Positions 24,624 to 33,937 are shown, counted from the first letter of the stretch. The stretch is 64,000 nucleotides of DNA from Devosia aquimaris (GCF_020169335.1 NZ_JAIEZN010000001.1:2283805-2347804), one strand, 5' to 3'. Notes: generated by a model not told the origin, from the sequence alone. Numbers and translations are program-made.

Positions 24624-25238
24624 CTAGCGCAGGTCCTTGTCATAGACAAAGCGCGGCATTTCCCACTTGAGCAGGATAGCCGCCACGCGCAGGCTGAACC
24701 CCACTGCCACGGCACCGGCGATCACCAGGTCATGCGGCCAGCCCCAGCTCAGCCCGACGAAGTAGAGCGTGCCGGTTACGGCCGCCACGGTGGCATAGAG
24801 CTCCCCGCTGAACACAAGCGGCACGTCATTGCACAGCACGTCGCGCAGGATACCGCCCACGATGCCGGTGATCATCCCGGCCACAATGACAATCACTGGA
24901 TGCTGCCCCATCTCCAGCGCCACATTGCAGCCGATGATGGAGAACACCACCAGGCCCAGCGCGTCGAGCAGCAGGAACGGCCAGCGCAGCCGGTGCACCA
25001 CCCGCGCAATGGCAATGGTGAAGATCGCGGCGCCACACGCCAGCACCAGCAGCCAGGGATTGGCCACCCAGGTCAGCGGGTAATGCCCCAGGATGATGTC
25101 GCGCGCCGAACCGCCGCCCAGCGCCGTCACGCAGGCCAGCACGCAGACACCAAACCAGTCCATCCGGCGCCGCCCGGCTGCCAGCGCCGCCGTCATCGCT
25201 TCCACCGTCACGGCGATATAGAAGATTACGGTCAGCAT
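24624..25238 (-). CDS. TRIC-family (UPF0126) cation channel protein
   Basis: A 204-residue membrane protein with seven hydrophobic helices built from two UPF0126 repeats. Each repeat shows the glycine-rich GGG/GGI-x-RD motif (ALGGGSARDIILG and GIVGGILRDVL) that defines bacterial trimeric intracellular cation channels. The start at ATG 25238 has AAGGA upstream, preferred over a TTG at 25256. Probably a potassium-permeable inner-membrane channel; its physiological role in bacteria is not settled. Confidence 0.9.
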   Translation of the reverse strand: MLTVIFYIAVTVEAMTAALAAGRRRMDWFGVCVLACVTALGGGSARDIILGHYPLTWVANPWLLVLACGAAIFTIAIARVVHRLRWPFLLLDALGLVVFSIIGCNVALEMGQHPVIVIVAGMITGIVGGILRDVLCNDVPLVFSGELYATVAAVTGTLYFVGLSWGWPHDLVIAGAVAVGFSLRVAAILLKWEMPRFVYDKDLR

Positions 25239-25318
25239 GCTGGTCCTTGTGGTCAAATCCGGGTTGCGCCGCCCAAGCTATAGATCAATCTGCCGCCGTC
25301 CAGCCATCGGAGGTCGCC

Positions 25319-25945
25319 ATGCGTTCGCCCCAGACCGTCAGAGCGCTTGAAACGCTCGGCCGCGTCCGCCTCTCGGACAGCTTCTTCATGCGTGATTTCC
25401 TTTATTCCGAAATCGCCGCCATTGCCGGCCTGCCCAATGTCCCCGACGATCCCGAACTGGCCATTGCTGCGGGAACAGCGCTCTGCCAACACCTGCTTGA
25501 GCCGTTGCAGGCCCGCTTCGGGCGCCTCGCCATTCGCTCGTCCTATCGCTCGCCTGCGGTCAATGCCTTTGGCAACGCGCATGGTTTCAACTGCGCTCGC
25601 AATGAAGCCAACTACGCCGGCCACATCTGGGATCGCCGCGATGCCGCGGGGCATATGGGCGCCACCGCCTGCATCGTCGTGCCGAGCTTTGTTCCCCATT
25701 ACGAACGCACTGGTGATTGGGAGGCCATTGCCTGGTGGGTGCATGATCACCTGCCCTATCACGACATGCAGTTCTTTCCCCGCTATGCCGCCTTTAATCT
25801 CACCTGGCGCGAAAGCCCCGTGCGCAGCATCTATAGCTATATTCCGCCGCGGCGCGGCCAACTCACCCGGCCCGGCATGGCCAATTGGTCGGGCAACCAC
25901 GCTCAAGCCTATGCAGACCTGATCGCCGGCCAGCCTCAGCGTTAA
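25319..25945 (+). CDS. M15-peptidase-like protein of unknown function
   Basis: A 208-residue protein without signal peptide. The segment LAIRSSYRSPAVNAFGN looks like the SGYRSPxLN motif of M15 D-Ala-D-Ala carboxypeptidase-like proteins, and DMQFFPRYAAFNLTW could be the C-terminal core. However, the zinc motif HxxGxAxD is not intact: the nearest match is GHMGATACIV. It may be an inactive or divergent member; the assignment is weak. ATG 25319 has a strong GGAGG ribosome site. It converges on kdgF, and the two stop codons share bases (TTAA). Confidence 0.6.
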   Translation: MRSPQTVRALETLGRVRLSDSFFMRDFLYSEIAAIAGLPNVPDDPELAIAAGTALCQHLLEPLQARFGRLAIRSSYRSPAVNAFGNAHGFNCARNEANYAGHIWDRRDAAGHMGATACIVVPSFVPHYERTGDWEAIAWWVHDHLPYHDMQFFPRYAAFNLTWRESPVRSIYSYIPPRRGQLTRPGMANWSGNHAQAYADLIAGQPQR

Positions 25946-26277
25946 GTGAAGTCCTGCCGCATGGGCGTGAAAACATCCACCAACCGCCCGGCTTCCAGCG
26001 CCACCACGCCATGCACCACCCCGCCCGGCACGATGAAGCTGCCGCCAGCGCCGACCACTTCGGTCTTGCCGCCAATAGTCACCTCGAATCGCCCTTCGGC
26101 GACATAGCTCACCTGCACATGCGGGTGGCTATGCAGCGCCCCAACGCCGCCCTTGTCGAAGCCGAACTCAACCTGCATGAGCTCGGGCGTATGGATCAGC
26201 ACGCGCCGACGATTGCCCGGCGCGACCTCGACCCATTGGCTGGCCTCAGCCTGCGCAAAGAAAACCTGTTCGCTCAT
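25942..26277 (-). CDS. kdgF: Cupin KdgF, unsaturated-uronate linearising enzyme
   Basis: A 111-residue single-domain cupin. The metal-binding motif appears as GALHSHPHVQVSYVAEG followed by FIVPGGVVHGV, and the ends RRVLIHTPELMQVEFGF and VDVFTPMRQDF match KdgF proteins of pectin degraders. KdgF converts the unsaturated monouronate released by lyases into the linear 5-keto-4-deoxyuronate that KduI uses. ATG 26277 lies 5 bp after kduD with GAGG overlapping the kduD end. Position directly after kduI-kduD supports the call. Confidence 0.88.
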   Translation of the reverse strand: MSEQVFFAQAEASQWVEVAPGNRRRVLIHTPELMQVEFGFDKGGVGALHSHPHVQVSYVAEGRFEVTIGGKTEVVGAGGSFIVPGGVVHGVVALEAGRLVDVFTPMRQDFT

Positions 26278-26281
26278 CACT

Positions 26282-27043
26282 TCACCTCGCCAGCCAGCCG
26301 CCATCCACCGCAATGGTGGCGCCATGCATATAGTTGGACGCACGCGACAGCAGAAACACTGCCGCATCGCCGATATCGGATGGCACACCCCAGCGCCCTG
26401 CCGGAATGCGTCCCAGGATCGCCGCAGACCGCTCCGGATCAGCCCGCAGCGCCTCGGTATTGTTGGTCTCGATATAGCCCGGCGCGATGGCATTCACATT
26501 GATGCCCCGCGCCGCCCATTCATTGGCCAGAAGCCGCGTAATCCCCAGTACCCCGCTCTTGGACGCGGTATAGCTGGCCACCCGGATGCCGCCCTGGAAG
26601 CTCAACATCGAGGCCACATTGACGATCCGCCCGCCGCGTTCGGCCGCCAGCGCTTGCCGGCCAAAGGCCTGGCAGAGAAAGAACATGGACTTGAGGTTCA
26701 CATCCATCACCGCGTCCCAGTCTGCCTCGGTGAAGTCGATGGCATCGGCGCGCCGGATAATGCCGGCATTGTTGACGAGCCCGTCGATGGGCCCGTGCTC
26801 CGCCCAGGTCGCGTCCAACATGGATTGTGATGCAGCACTGTCGCCCAGATCAGCCTGTACGGCGACGAACGGCGCATCCACCGCCTGCATCAGTTCAGTC
26901 GTCTCATCCATGGACGAACGGCCCACGCCGATCACGCGACCGCCGGCCTGGCCGATGCTCAGCGCAATGCCCTGGCCGATGCCGGTATTGGCGCCGGTGA
27001 CCATGATGGTCTGCCCAGCCAGGCTGAACGCAGACAGATCCAT
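26282..27043 (-). CDS. kduD: 2-deoxy-D-gluconate 3-dehydrogenase / 2-keto-3-deoxygluconate-forming reductase KduD
   Basis: A 253-residue classical short-chain dehydrogenase: cofactor motif TGANTGIGQG, NNAG, catalytic Ser in NVASMLSFQGG, and YTASKSG with the active-site Tyr and Lys. LSFQGGIRVASYTASKSGV is characteristic of KduD. It reduces 2,5-diketo-3-deoxygluconate to 2-keto-3-deoxygluconate. It overlaps kduI by one base (TGATG). Confidence 0.93.
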   Translation of the reverse strand: MDLSAFSLAGQTIMVTGANTGIGQGIALSIGQAGGRVIGVGRSSMDETTELMQAVDAPFVAVQADLGDSAASQSMLDATWAEHGPIDGLVNNAGIIRRADAIDFTEADWDAVMDVNLKSMFFLCQAFGRQALAAERGGRIVNVASMLSFQGGIRVASYTASKSGVLGITRLLANEWAARGINVNAIAPGYIETNNTEALRADPERSAAILGRIPAGRWGVPSDIGDAAVFLLSRASNYMHGATIAVDGGWLAR

Positions 27044-27885
27044 CAGCGCAACTCGTCCATGCCGACCTTGTCGACGTCGGTATAGTCGACATTGTCGCCC
27101 GCCATCGCCCAGATGAAGGTATAGGCGCCAGTGCCCACGCCCGAATGGATCGACCAGGGTGGCGAGATCACCGCCTGTTCATTGCGCACGATCAGATGGC
27201 GCGTCTCGTCGGGCTCACCCATCAGATGCACAACCAGTGCCGCGGGGTCGAGATCGAAATAGAGATAGGCCTCCATGCGGCGGTCATGCACATGCGCCGG
27301 CATGGTGTTCCACACCGATCCCGGCGCAAAGCTGGTCAGCCCCACCACCAACTGGCAGGTCTTGACGCTGTCGGCATTCACATACTGGAAGATGCTGCGC
27401 TCATTGGCAGCCTCCCTGCTGCCCAGGTCGAGCCGCTTGGCGTCGGACTGGCGCAATAGTCGCGTAGGATGGCTGGCGTGGGCCGGCGCGCTGAGCAGGT
27501 AGAACTTGGCCGGGCTGTCGCTATTGGCCGAGGCAAAGCGGACATCCGTGTTGCCCATGCCGATATAGAGCATGTCCCTGGGACCGACGATGTGATCGAC
27601 ACCATCGACCTTGATGGTCCCTGCCCCGCCCACATTGGCCGCGATCAGTTCACGTCGATCAAGGAACGAACCCGTACCCGTCGGCTTGATGGCCTCAAGC
27701 GTCAACGCACTGCCCATCGGCATCGCGCCGCCCACCGCCATGCGGTCGTAGTGCGTATAAGTCCAGTTCACCGCACCTGGCGTGAACAAGGTCTCGATCA
27801 GGAAATGCTCGCGCAACTCGTCGGTGTTCATCGTGGCCGCGCTCACCGGATCGATGGCAAAGCGAATGTCGAAATCGGTGCTCAT
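27043..27885 (-). CDS. kduI: 5-dehydro-4-deoxy-D-glucuronate isomerase
   Basis: A 280-residue bicupin isomerase. Typical stretches are LREHFLIETLF, YTHYDRMAVGG, KFYLLSAPAHASHPT and the zinc site around WNTMPAHVHDRRMEAYLYFD. It isomerises 5-keto-4-deoxyuronate to 2,5-diketo-3-deoxygluconate for KduD. ATG 27885 has AGGA upstream. It lies 18 bp after the regulator gene in the same operon. Confidence 0.95.
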   Translation of the reverse strand: MSTDFDIRFAIDPVSAATMNTDELREHFLIETLFTPGAVNWTYTHYDRMAVGGAMPMGSALTLEAIKPTGTGSFLDRRELIAANVGGAGTIKVDGVDHIVGPRDMLYIGMGNTDVRFASANSDSPAKFYLLSAPAHASHPTRLLRQSDAKRLDLGSREAANERSIFQYVNADSVKTCQLVVGLTSFAPGSVWNTMPAHVHDRRMEAYLYFDLDPAALVVHLMGEPDETRHLIVRNEQAVISPPWSIHSGVGTGAYTFIWAMAGDNVDYTDVDKVGMDELR

Positions 27886-27903
27886 GGCATGGTCCTGTTC
27901 TGC

Positions 27904-28635
27904 TTATTGTTCGCGCAGGCGTTGGCGATAACGTTCCTGGCTGCGCCAGAGATGCTGCCGCATCGCCTCGCGTGCGCCTGTGGCATCCTGCGCCGAAATG
28001 GCCTTGAGAATGGCGAGGTGCTCCTGTTGCAGCCCCTGCTGGTATTCCAGCGTCAGCACGCTGTCGGTGCCCCAGGGCGACGCCACATCGCAGGGAATGG
28101 TGCGGCTGCCCAACCCGTCGAGCACCTCGATATAGAACGGATTATTGGTCGCTGCCGCGATAGCCCGGTGAAAGGCAAAGTCGGTCTTGCCTGTGGGCGT
28201 GCCGGCCTTGATCTGCCGCTCGAACTCGTTCCAGGCCTCTTGGATGGCAGCGTCCTGGCTCGAGCTGCGCCGCAGTGCAGCAAGCCCCGCGGACTCGATC
28301 TCGATGCCCATGCGCACTTCCAGCACATTGAGCGCCACCGAGATCTTGTTCGAGCTCTCGGCACCAATGGCGGTGAAGGCGCTTGCCGCATTGGCGACGA
28401 CAAACACACCCGCGCCCTGGCGCGGCTGCACCAGCCCGTCCGCCGCCAGCGCCGCAATCGCTTCGCGCACCACCGTCCGGCTGACCCCGAAGATACTGGT
28501 CATCTGGCTTTCGGTCGGCAGCTTGCTGCCGGCGCTGTATTCGCCCGCACTGATCCGCTTGCGCAAATTGCCGATCACCAGATCGGCCAGCTTGGGCTTG
28601 CGCCCCAGCGCCAGTGCTTCGTCATTCAGGCTCAT
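27904..28635 (-). CDS. FadR-subfamily GntR transcriptional regulator
   Basis: A 243-residue regulator: N-terminal winged helix (LPTESQMTSIFGVSRTVVRE, ending RQGAGVFV) and a C-terminal all-helical FCD ligand domain (FHRAIAAATNNPFY, RQHLWRSQERYRQRL). FadR-type regulators near uronate genes (UxuR, ExuR, KdgR types) usually repress until a hexuronate or its product binds. The start at ATG 28635 overlaps the TRAP permease stop by one base. It is therefore part of the operon it probably controls. Confidence 0.9.
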   Translation of the reverse strand: MSLNDEALALGRKPKLADLVIGNLRKRISAGEYSAGSKLPTESQMTSIFGVSRTVVREAIAALAADGLVQPRQGAGVFVVANAASAFTAIGAESSNKISVALNVLEVRMGIEIESAGLAALRRSSSQDAAIQEAWNEFERQIKAGTPTGKTDFAFHRAIAAATNNPFYIEVLDGLGSRTIPCDVASPWGTDSVLTLEYQQGLQQEHLAILKAISAQDATGAREAMRQHLWRSQERYRQRLREQ

Positions 28636-29921
28636 CAATTCCCCCGGAACAGCGCCGGCAACCACAGCGACAATGCGGGAACATAGGTCACCAGGCCCAG
28701 CACGACGATCCCCGCGCCATAGAAGGGCCAGATCGAGCGCATGGCTTCCCAGATCGATATCTTGCCCACGGCCGCTGCCACGAATTGCACCGGCCCCAGC
28801 GGCGGCGTGTTCAATCCAATACCCAGATTGAGGATCATGATCACCCCGAAATGCACGGGGTCCACACCGAACGATGTCACCACCGGCAGGAAAATCGGCG
28901 TCGTGATGATGATCAGCGGTCCCATATCCATGAAGGTGCCCAGCACCAGCAGGATCACATTGATCATCAGCAGGATCACCAGCGGATCGCTGGAAATACC
29001 GCTCATGAAATCGATCATCAGCGTGGCAATCTTGAGATAGGCCATCAGCCAGCCAAAGGCTGCCGCCGAGCCGATGATGAACAGCACCATGGCCGTCGTT
29101 TTGACCGCGCCAAGCGTGGAATGCACAAACTCCGACCAGGTCAGCGATCGATAGACCAGCAGTGTCACAAGCAGCGCATAGAGAACCGCGATGCATGAGC
29201 TTTCGGTGGCCGTGAAGACGCCCGAGCGCACGCCGCCGAATATGATCACAATCAGCAGCAGGCCCGGCACCGCCACCACCAGGTAATGCCCAGCCTTGCG
29301 GAAGCCCGGGAAAGGCTCGGTGGGATAGCCGCGCCGCCGCGCCACGATATAGGCGGTGATCATCAGGGCCAGCGCCAGCAGCAAACCGGGAATGACACCC
29401 GCCGTGAACAGGTCCGCAATCGAGATACGCCCGCCGCCCGAGATCGAATAGATGATCATGTTGTGGCTGGGCGGCAGCAACAGCGCAATCAACGCTGCCA
29501 TGGAGGTGACGTTCACCGCATAGTCGGCGCCATAGCCGCGCGCCTTCATCTGCGGCACCATGATCCCGCCCACGGCAGCCGCTTCGGCAACGGCCGAACC
29601 GGAAATGCCACCGAACAGGGTTGAAGCCAGGATATTCACCTGCCCCAACCCGCCGCGCACATGCCCGATCAGCGAGCCGGCAAAGGCGATGATCCGCGCG
29701 GCAATGCCACCGCGCATCATCAGGTCGCCGGCGAAGATGAAGAAAGGAATTGCCATGAGCGTGAAGAGGGACACGCCGGAGTTGAGCCGCTGGAACACCA
29801 CTACCGGCGGCAGGCCGAGATAGACCACCGTGGCGAAGCTGGCCAGGCCCAGGCAGAAGGCAATCGGCGTCCCCAGCAGCATCAGCGTGGTGAACACACC
29901 GAACAGGATTGCATATTCCAT
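28635..29921 (-). CDS. TRAP transporter large permease (DctM-like)
   Basis: A 428-residue membrane protein with about 12 helices and the DctM hallmarks TPIAFCLGLAS, IPFFIFAGDLMMRGG, LFGGISGSAVAEAAAVG, LPPSHNMIIYS and NLGIGLNTPPLGP. It is the sodium-coupled transport subunit. Between dctQ and the regulator gene on the same strand; together with DctP and DctQ it should import the hexuronate or unsaturated uronate used by the kdu genes. Confidence 0.95.
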   Translation of the reverse strand: MEYAILFGVFTTLMLLGTPIAFCLGLASFATVVYLGLPPVVVFQRLNSGVSLFTLMAIPFFIFAGDLMMRGGIAARIIAFAGSLIGHVRGGLGQVNILASTLFGGISGSAVAEAAAVGGIMVPQMKARGYGADYAVNVTSMAALIALLLPPSHNMIIYSISGGGRISIADLFTAGVIPGLLLALALMITAYIVARRRGYPTEPFPGFRKAGHYLVVAVPGLLLIVIIFGGVRSGVFTATESSCIAVLYALLVTLLVYRSLTWSEFVHSTLGAVKTTAMVLFIIGSAAAFGWLMAYLKIATLMIDFMSGISSDPLVILLMINVILLVLGTFMDMGPLIIITTPIFLPVVTSFGVDPVHFGVIMILNLGIGLNTPPLGPVQFVAAAVGKISIWEAMRSIWPFYGAGIVVLGLVTYVPALSLWLPALFRGN

Positions 29922-29927
29922 GGTGGT

Positions 29928-30455
29928 TCAGACCTCGGTGATTTCGCTGGCAACGCTGGCCGAATCCACCGGTTCGCCAGCCAGGCGCAGCGCCATGCGT
30001 TCGATGATGAACAGGCACATCAGCGCGCCCGAAACGATGATCGGAAAATAGGTGAATGCGGTGGACAGGCCCACGACCGGGATCTGCGTTGACCAGAACC
30101 GGATCGCCAGTTCGGAGCCGTAGAACACCATGCCGGCGGCAAAGATGAAGATGAAAATGTCGCTGATGCTGCGCAGCCAGGGCAATGCACTGTCGGGCAG
30201 CACATAGAGCAACACGTCAAAGCCCATGTGGAACTTTTCACGCACGCCGACAGCCGCGCCCAGGAAGATGAACCAGCTCATGATCATGATGGCGCCAGCC
30301 TCGGTCCAGGCGGGCGACGAATTGATCACAAACCGCATGAACACCTGGTAGGCAACCACGCTGGTCATCGCCACCAGCCCCAGGCCCGCCAGCCACATGA
30401 CGATGAGCGACAGTCGGGAAAGAATGCGGCTGAGCGCAAGTAGCCGGGCTTTCAA
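29928..30455 (-). CDS. TRAP transporter small permease (DctQ-like)
   Basis: A 175-residue protein with four transmembrane helices; VFMRFVINSSPAWTEAGAIMIMSW and VREKFHMGFDVL are typical of DctQ. It starts with TTG at 30455, chosen because a perfect GGAGG stands five to six bases upstream and no ATG fits better. It links DctP to the large permease. Confidence 0.9.
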   Translation of the reverse strand: MKARLLALSRILSRLSLIVMWLAGLGLVAMTSVVAYQVFMRFVINSSPAWTEAGAIMIMSWFIFLGAAVGVREKFHMGFDVLLYVLPDSALPWLRSISDIFIFIFAAGMVFYGSELAIRFWSTQIPVVGLSTAFTYFPIIVSGALMCLFIIERMALRLAGEPVDSASVASEITEV

Positions 30456-30499
30456 GTCAGCCTCCGCGATCGCGCGCCGTTGCGCGGGATGGATGAAGA

Positions 30500-30524
30500 C
30501 GGGCCGGCATCGGGTGCCGGCCCG
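30500..30524 (-). other. Intercistronic hairpin after the TRAP binding-protein gene
   Basis: Perfect 10-bp stem CGGGCCGGCA / TGCCGGCCCG with a 5-base loop between dctP and dctQ. No U-tract; probably stabilises or partially attenuates the message so that DctP is made in excess. Confidence 0.6.
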
Positions 30525-30530
30525 AGTGGC

Positions 30531-31511
30531 TTACTCCTGCGTCGCCTGGATGCGGGCAACCAGGTCCTGCAGCTTGGGATCGGTGACATATTTCGCGTAG
30601 ACCGGCTTCATCGCGTCGATGAACGGGGTCTTGTCGACCGTGTTGATCACAGCGCCGCCGGCTTCCACCTTGGCCTTGGATTCCACTTCCTTGGCCGCCC
30701 ACAGCTCACGCTGCTTGCTGACCGACTCCTTGGCCGCCGCGCGCACCGCAGCCTGATCCTCGGCCGACAGCTTGTCCCAGCTCAGCTTGGACATCACCAG
30801 CACTTCGGGCACCATGAGGTGCTCGTCGAGCGAGTAGTACTTGGCCACTTCCGAATGGCCTGCCGTGTCATAGCTGGGGTAGTTGTTTTCAGCGCCGTCG
30901 ATAACGCCGGTCTGGATGCCAGAATAGACTTCGCCATAAGGCATCGGCGTGGCATTGCCACCCAGCGCCGCCACCATGTCCACGAAGATGTCGGACTGCA
31001 TCACGCGCAGCTTCATGCCCGTCAGGTCGGCGGGCGAATTGATCGGCTTTTCGCTGTTGTAGAACGAGCGCGCGCCGCCGTCGTAGAAGGCCAGGGCCAC
31101 CAGATCCACCGCTTCAAAGGCGGCGAGGATCTCGTCGCCGATCGGACCATCCAGTACAGCGTGGAAATGGTCGGCCGAGCGGAAGATATAGGGCAGCTGG
31201 GTCACGGTGGCTTCGGGCACCTGCGTGCCGAAGGCGCCGATGGAAATGCGGTTGAGGTCGATCACGCCGAACTGGGTCTGTTCGATCGTGTCCTTTTCTT
31301 CACCCAGCTGGGCGGAGTGGAACACCTCGACCGAATAGCGGCCGTCGGTCTTTTCCTTCACCAGCTCGCCGAAATACTTCACCGCCTCGACAGTCGGATA
31401 ACCGTCGGGGTGGGTATCGGATGAGCGCAGCACCGTCTGGGCACTGGCCGTAGCAACCATCAGGCTCGCAACGGCAAGCGCCGTCACTGCCACTCTAGGC
31501 AGATGAAACAT
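30531..31511 (-). CDS. TRAP transporter substrate-binding protein (DctP-like)
   Basis: A 326-residue periplasmic binding protein. The signal peptide runs to about ATASAQT; the mature part begins [73 protein letters not shown] (with the ligand-binding Arg) and the [12 protein letters not shown] segment are typical of the DctP family members that bind sugar acids. ATG 31511 has GGGAGG upstream. First gene of the TRAP-regulator-kduI-kduD-kdgF operon. Confidence 0.93.
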   Translation of the reverse strand: MFHLPRVAVTALAVASLMVATASAQTVLRSSDTHPDGYPTVEAVKYFGELVKEKTDGRYSVEVFHSAQLGEEKDTIEQTQFGVIDLNRISIGAFGTQVPEATVTQLPYIFRSADHFHAVLDGPIGDEILAAFEAVDLVALAFYDGGARSFYNSEKPINSPADLTGMKLRVMQSDIFVDMVAALGGNATPMPYGEVYSGIQTGVIDGAENNYPSYDTAGHSEVAKYYSLDEHLMVPEVLVMSKLSWDKLSAEDQAAVRAAAKESVSKQRELWAAKEVESKAKVEAGGAVINTVDKTPFIDAMKPVYAKYVTDPKLQDLVARIQATQE

Positions 31512-31684
31512 GTAGTCCTCCCAATTGACTGGTGACATCGGCGAGGCTCGTCCTCCGCGCCTGAAAGGCCGATGCCATTCCCCCTAGGGCGCAGGCCTGG
31601 CCTGTCGCCACTCAGGCCACCGCCCCTCCTCCAAGGCTAGCGGACAACCCGATGTTCAAACTGGTATGGAAGTCCAAAACACAA

Positions 31685-31719
31685 GTCAACATACAATCGC
31701 TTGTATGTTGTATGATGAC
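31685..31719. promoter_or_regulatory. Candidate operator with three half-sites upstream of the TRAP/uronate operon
   Basis: Arms CAACATACAA (31687-31696) and TTGTATGTTG (31701-31710) form a perfect 10-bp palindrome with a 4-base spacer. A second right half-site TTGTATGATGAC (31708-31719) matches the left arm GTCAACATACAA (31685-31696) with one mismatch across 11 bases. It lies about 175 bp before dctP in the 293-bp gap 31512-31804 and is the best candidate site for the FadR-type regulator of the operon. Confidence 0.55.
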
Positions 31720-31754
31720 TGTGCCGTCACCGGGACGATGGACGGCAAACAAAA

Positions 31755-31779
31755 ACGCCGCCGGAAGTCCCGGCGGCGT
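31755..31779 (-). terminator. Rho-independent terminator of lpd
   Basis: Perfect 10-bp stem ACGCCGCCGG / CCGGCGGCGT with a 5-base loop, followed on the minus strand by a T-rich run (TTTTTGTTT). It lies 26 bp after the lpd stop and separates the TCA block from the uronate operon. Confidence 0.85.
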
Positions 31780-31804
31780 AATCTGCAACTGCTATGGGCG
31801 TCGA

Positions 31805-33214
31805 TCAGATGTGGATCGCACCATCGCCCAGCGACAGCGCTGCTTCGCGCACTGCTTCCGACAGGGTCGGATGGGCGTGAGTCGAGCGCGCCAGATCTTC
31901 GGCGGCACCCGAGAACTCCATCAGTACCACCAGTTCGTGGATCATCTCGCCGGCATTCTTGCCCACGATATGGGCGCCGAGCACGCGGTCGGTTTCCACG
32001 TCCGCCAGGATCTTCACAAAGCCCTGCGTGGCCAGCATGGCCTTGGCACGGCCATTGGCGGTGAAGGGGAACTTGCCGATCTTGTAGTCGATGCCCTCGG
32101 CCTTGAGCTCGTCCTCGGTCTTGCCCACCGAGGCGATTTCGGGATTGGTATAGACCACGGCGGGGATGGCAGCATAGTTCACATGCCCGGCCTGACCGCT
32201 GAGGGTTTCGGCCACGGCAATGCCCTCGTCCTCGGCCTTGTGCGCCAGCATCGGGCCGGCAATCACATCGCCAATGGCATAGATGCCGTCGATCGAGGTC
32301 TTGTAGTGTGCATCCACGCGCACCCGGCCGCGCTCATCCAGCGCCACGCCAACGATATCCAGGCCCAGCCCTTCGGTGAACGGCTTGCGACCGATGGCCA
32401 CCAGCGCCACGTCGGCGTCGAGGATTTCCATGTCGCCGCCCTTGGCCGGTTCAACCCGCACCTTGAGCGAGCCGTCCTCCTGCTTGTCGATGCCGGCGAC
32501 CTTGCTGGAGAGCTTGAACTCCATGCCCTGCTTCTGGAGGATGCGCTGGAACTGGCGAGCCACTTCGCTGTCCATGCCGGGCAGGATTCGGTCGAGATAC
32601 TCAACGACCGTCACCTGCGCGCCAAGGCGCGCCCAGACCGAGCCCAGCTCCAGCCCGATAACGCCGGCGCCGATCACCAGCAGCTTGTTCGGCACCTTGC
32701 TCAGGTTGAGCGCACCGGTGGAACTGACGATCGTCTTTTCATCGATATCGATACCCGGCAGGCCGGCTGACACCGAGCCGGTGGCGATCACAATATTCTT
32801 GGTCTCGATCTCGGTGGCGCTGCCGTTCTGTGGCGTCACATGCACCTTGCCCGGCGCAGCGATCGTGCCAATGCCGCGGAACACGGTGATCTTGTTCTTC
32901 TTGAACAGATAGTCCACGCCGCCGACATTGGCCGCCACGGTCTCGGACTTGTGGTTCATCATCTGCGGCAGGTTCAGCACCGGCGCCGGAATATCGATGC
33001 CCAGCGCCTTGAAGCCATGCCCGGCCTCTTCAAACAGTTCGGAAGCGTGCAGCAGCGCCTTGGACGGAATGCAGCCGATATTCAGGCACGTGCCGCCCAG
33101 CGTTGGCCACTTCTCCACCACTGCAACCTTCATCCCCAGTTGCGCCGCACGGATCGCGGCAACATAGCCGCCCGGACCCGAGCCGATGATGGTGAGGTCG
33201 AAAACGTCTGCCAT
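31805..33214 (-). CDS. lpdA: Dihydrolipoyl dehydrogenase (E3 of the 2-oxoglutarate dehydrogenase complex)
   Basis: A 469-residue FAD enzyme that reoxidises dihydrolipoyl groups with NAD. It has the FAD motif [12 protein letters not shown], the redox disulphide Cys43/Cys48 in [13 protein letters not shown], the NAD motif [19 protein letters not shown] and the C-terminal His-Glu pair in HAHPTLSE. Start ATG 33214 was preferred to an upstream TTG. Being in the odh cluster it is the likely E3 for OdhAB. A lysE-type gene ends 18 bp upstream. Confidence 0.97.
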   Translation of the reverse strand: MADVFDLTIIGSGPGGYVAAIRAAQLGMKVAVVEKWPTLGGTCLNIGCIPSKALLHASELFEEAGHGFKALGIDIPAPVLNLPQMMNHKSETVAANVGGVDYLFKKNKITVFRGIGTIAAPGKVHVTPQNGSATEIETKNIVIATGSVSAGLPGIDIDEKTIVSSTGALNLSKVPNKLLVIGAGVIGLELGSVWARLGAQVTVVEYLDRILPGMDSEVARQFQRILQKQGMEFKLSSKVAGIDKQEDGSLKVRVEPAKGGDMEILDADVALVAIGRKPFTEGLGLDIVGVALDERGRVRVDAHYKTSIDGIYAIGDVIAGPMLAHKAEDEGIAVAETLSGQAGHVNYAAIPAVVYTNPEIASVGKTEDELKAEGIDYKIGKFPFTANGRAKAMLATQGFVKILADVETDRVLGAHIVGKNAGEMIHELVVLMEFSGAAEDLARSTHAHPTLSEAVREAALSLGDGAIHI

Positions 33215-33232
33215 TGGAAGCCCCAAAACTGT

Positions 33233-33865
33233 CTAGTGCTGCTGCGCCAGTGCGACGCGCACGGCCAGCAGGATGAACGTAATGCCGGTGACTCGATTAA
33301 ACCATCGGCCGAAGCGGAAAAAACCCTCCCGCACCCAGGCCGTAGTAAAGAAAACCGAGACCAGTGCGAACCAGGCAAAAAGCATGATGCTCATGCACAG
33401 GACATACACAACCTTCACGTCGCCGCCCGTGTGCGCGGAGACCAGGCTCGTGAACAGCGCCAGGAAGAACAACACGGCCTTTGGGTTGAGCAGGTTCGTC
33501 AGGAACCCCAGCGCAAAGGCAGCCATGTCGCCGCGCCGCGTCACGGCCAGTTCGCTCGCCTGCGGCGGCTTGGGCGGCGGACTGCGCAGTGCCGAGATCG
33601 CCAGGTAGACCAGATAGGCCGCGCCGGCCCACTTGAGAATATTGAACAGCAACAGGGACTGCCCGACGATCACGCCGACACCCAGCAGCGTATAGCTGCC
33701 GTGCACCAGGATCGAGGTAGCGATGCCTGCCGAGGTAAACAGCGCCGCGCGCCGATCGTGGGCAATCGACTGCCGCAGCACCATGGCGAAATCGGCGCCC
33801 GGAATGACTGCATTGATGCCGAAGGCCAGCATCAGCGTCGCAAACTCCAGCCAAGGAATCGTCAC
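33233..33865 (-). CDS. LysE/RhtB-family amino acid exporter
   Basis: A 210-residue membrane protein with six hydrophobic segments. INAVIPGADFAMVLRQSI is the LysE-family N-terminal signature and FLTNLLNPKAVLFFLALF the conserved central motif. It starts with GTG at 33865. Proteins of this family export homoserine, threonine, lysine or similar compounds; the substrate is not predictable. Placed between MAPEG and lpd on the same strand. Confidence 0.9.
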   Translation of the reverse strand: MTIPWLEFATLMLAFGINAVIPGADFAMVLRQSIAHDRRAALFTSAGIATSILVHGSYTLLGVGVIVGQSLLLFNILKWAGAAYLVYLAISALRSPPPKPPQASELAVTRRGDMAAFALGFLTNLLNPKAVLFFLALFTSLVSAHTGGDVKVVYVLCMSIMLFAWFALVSVFFTTAWVREGFFRFGRWFNRVTGITFILLAVRVALAQQH

Positions 33866-33937
33866 TTACACACCGTTGCCCGGGCTCACCGCCCTCTGTT
33901 GATCGACTGCCTGCATATCGCGTTGTGGCGCGCAGGG

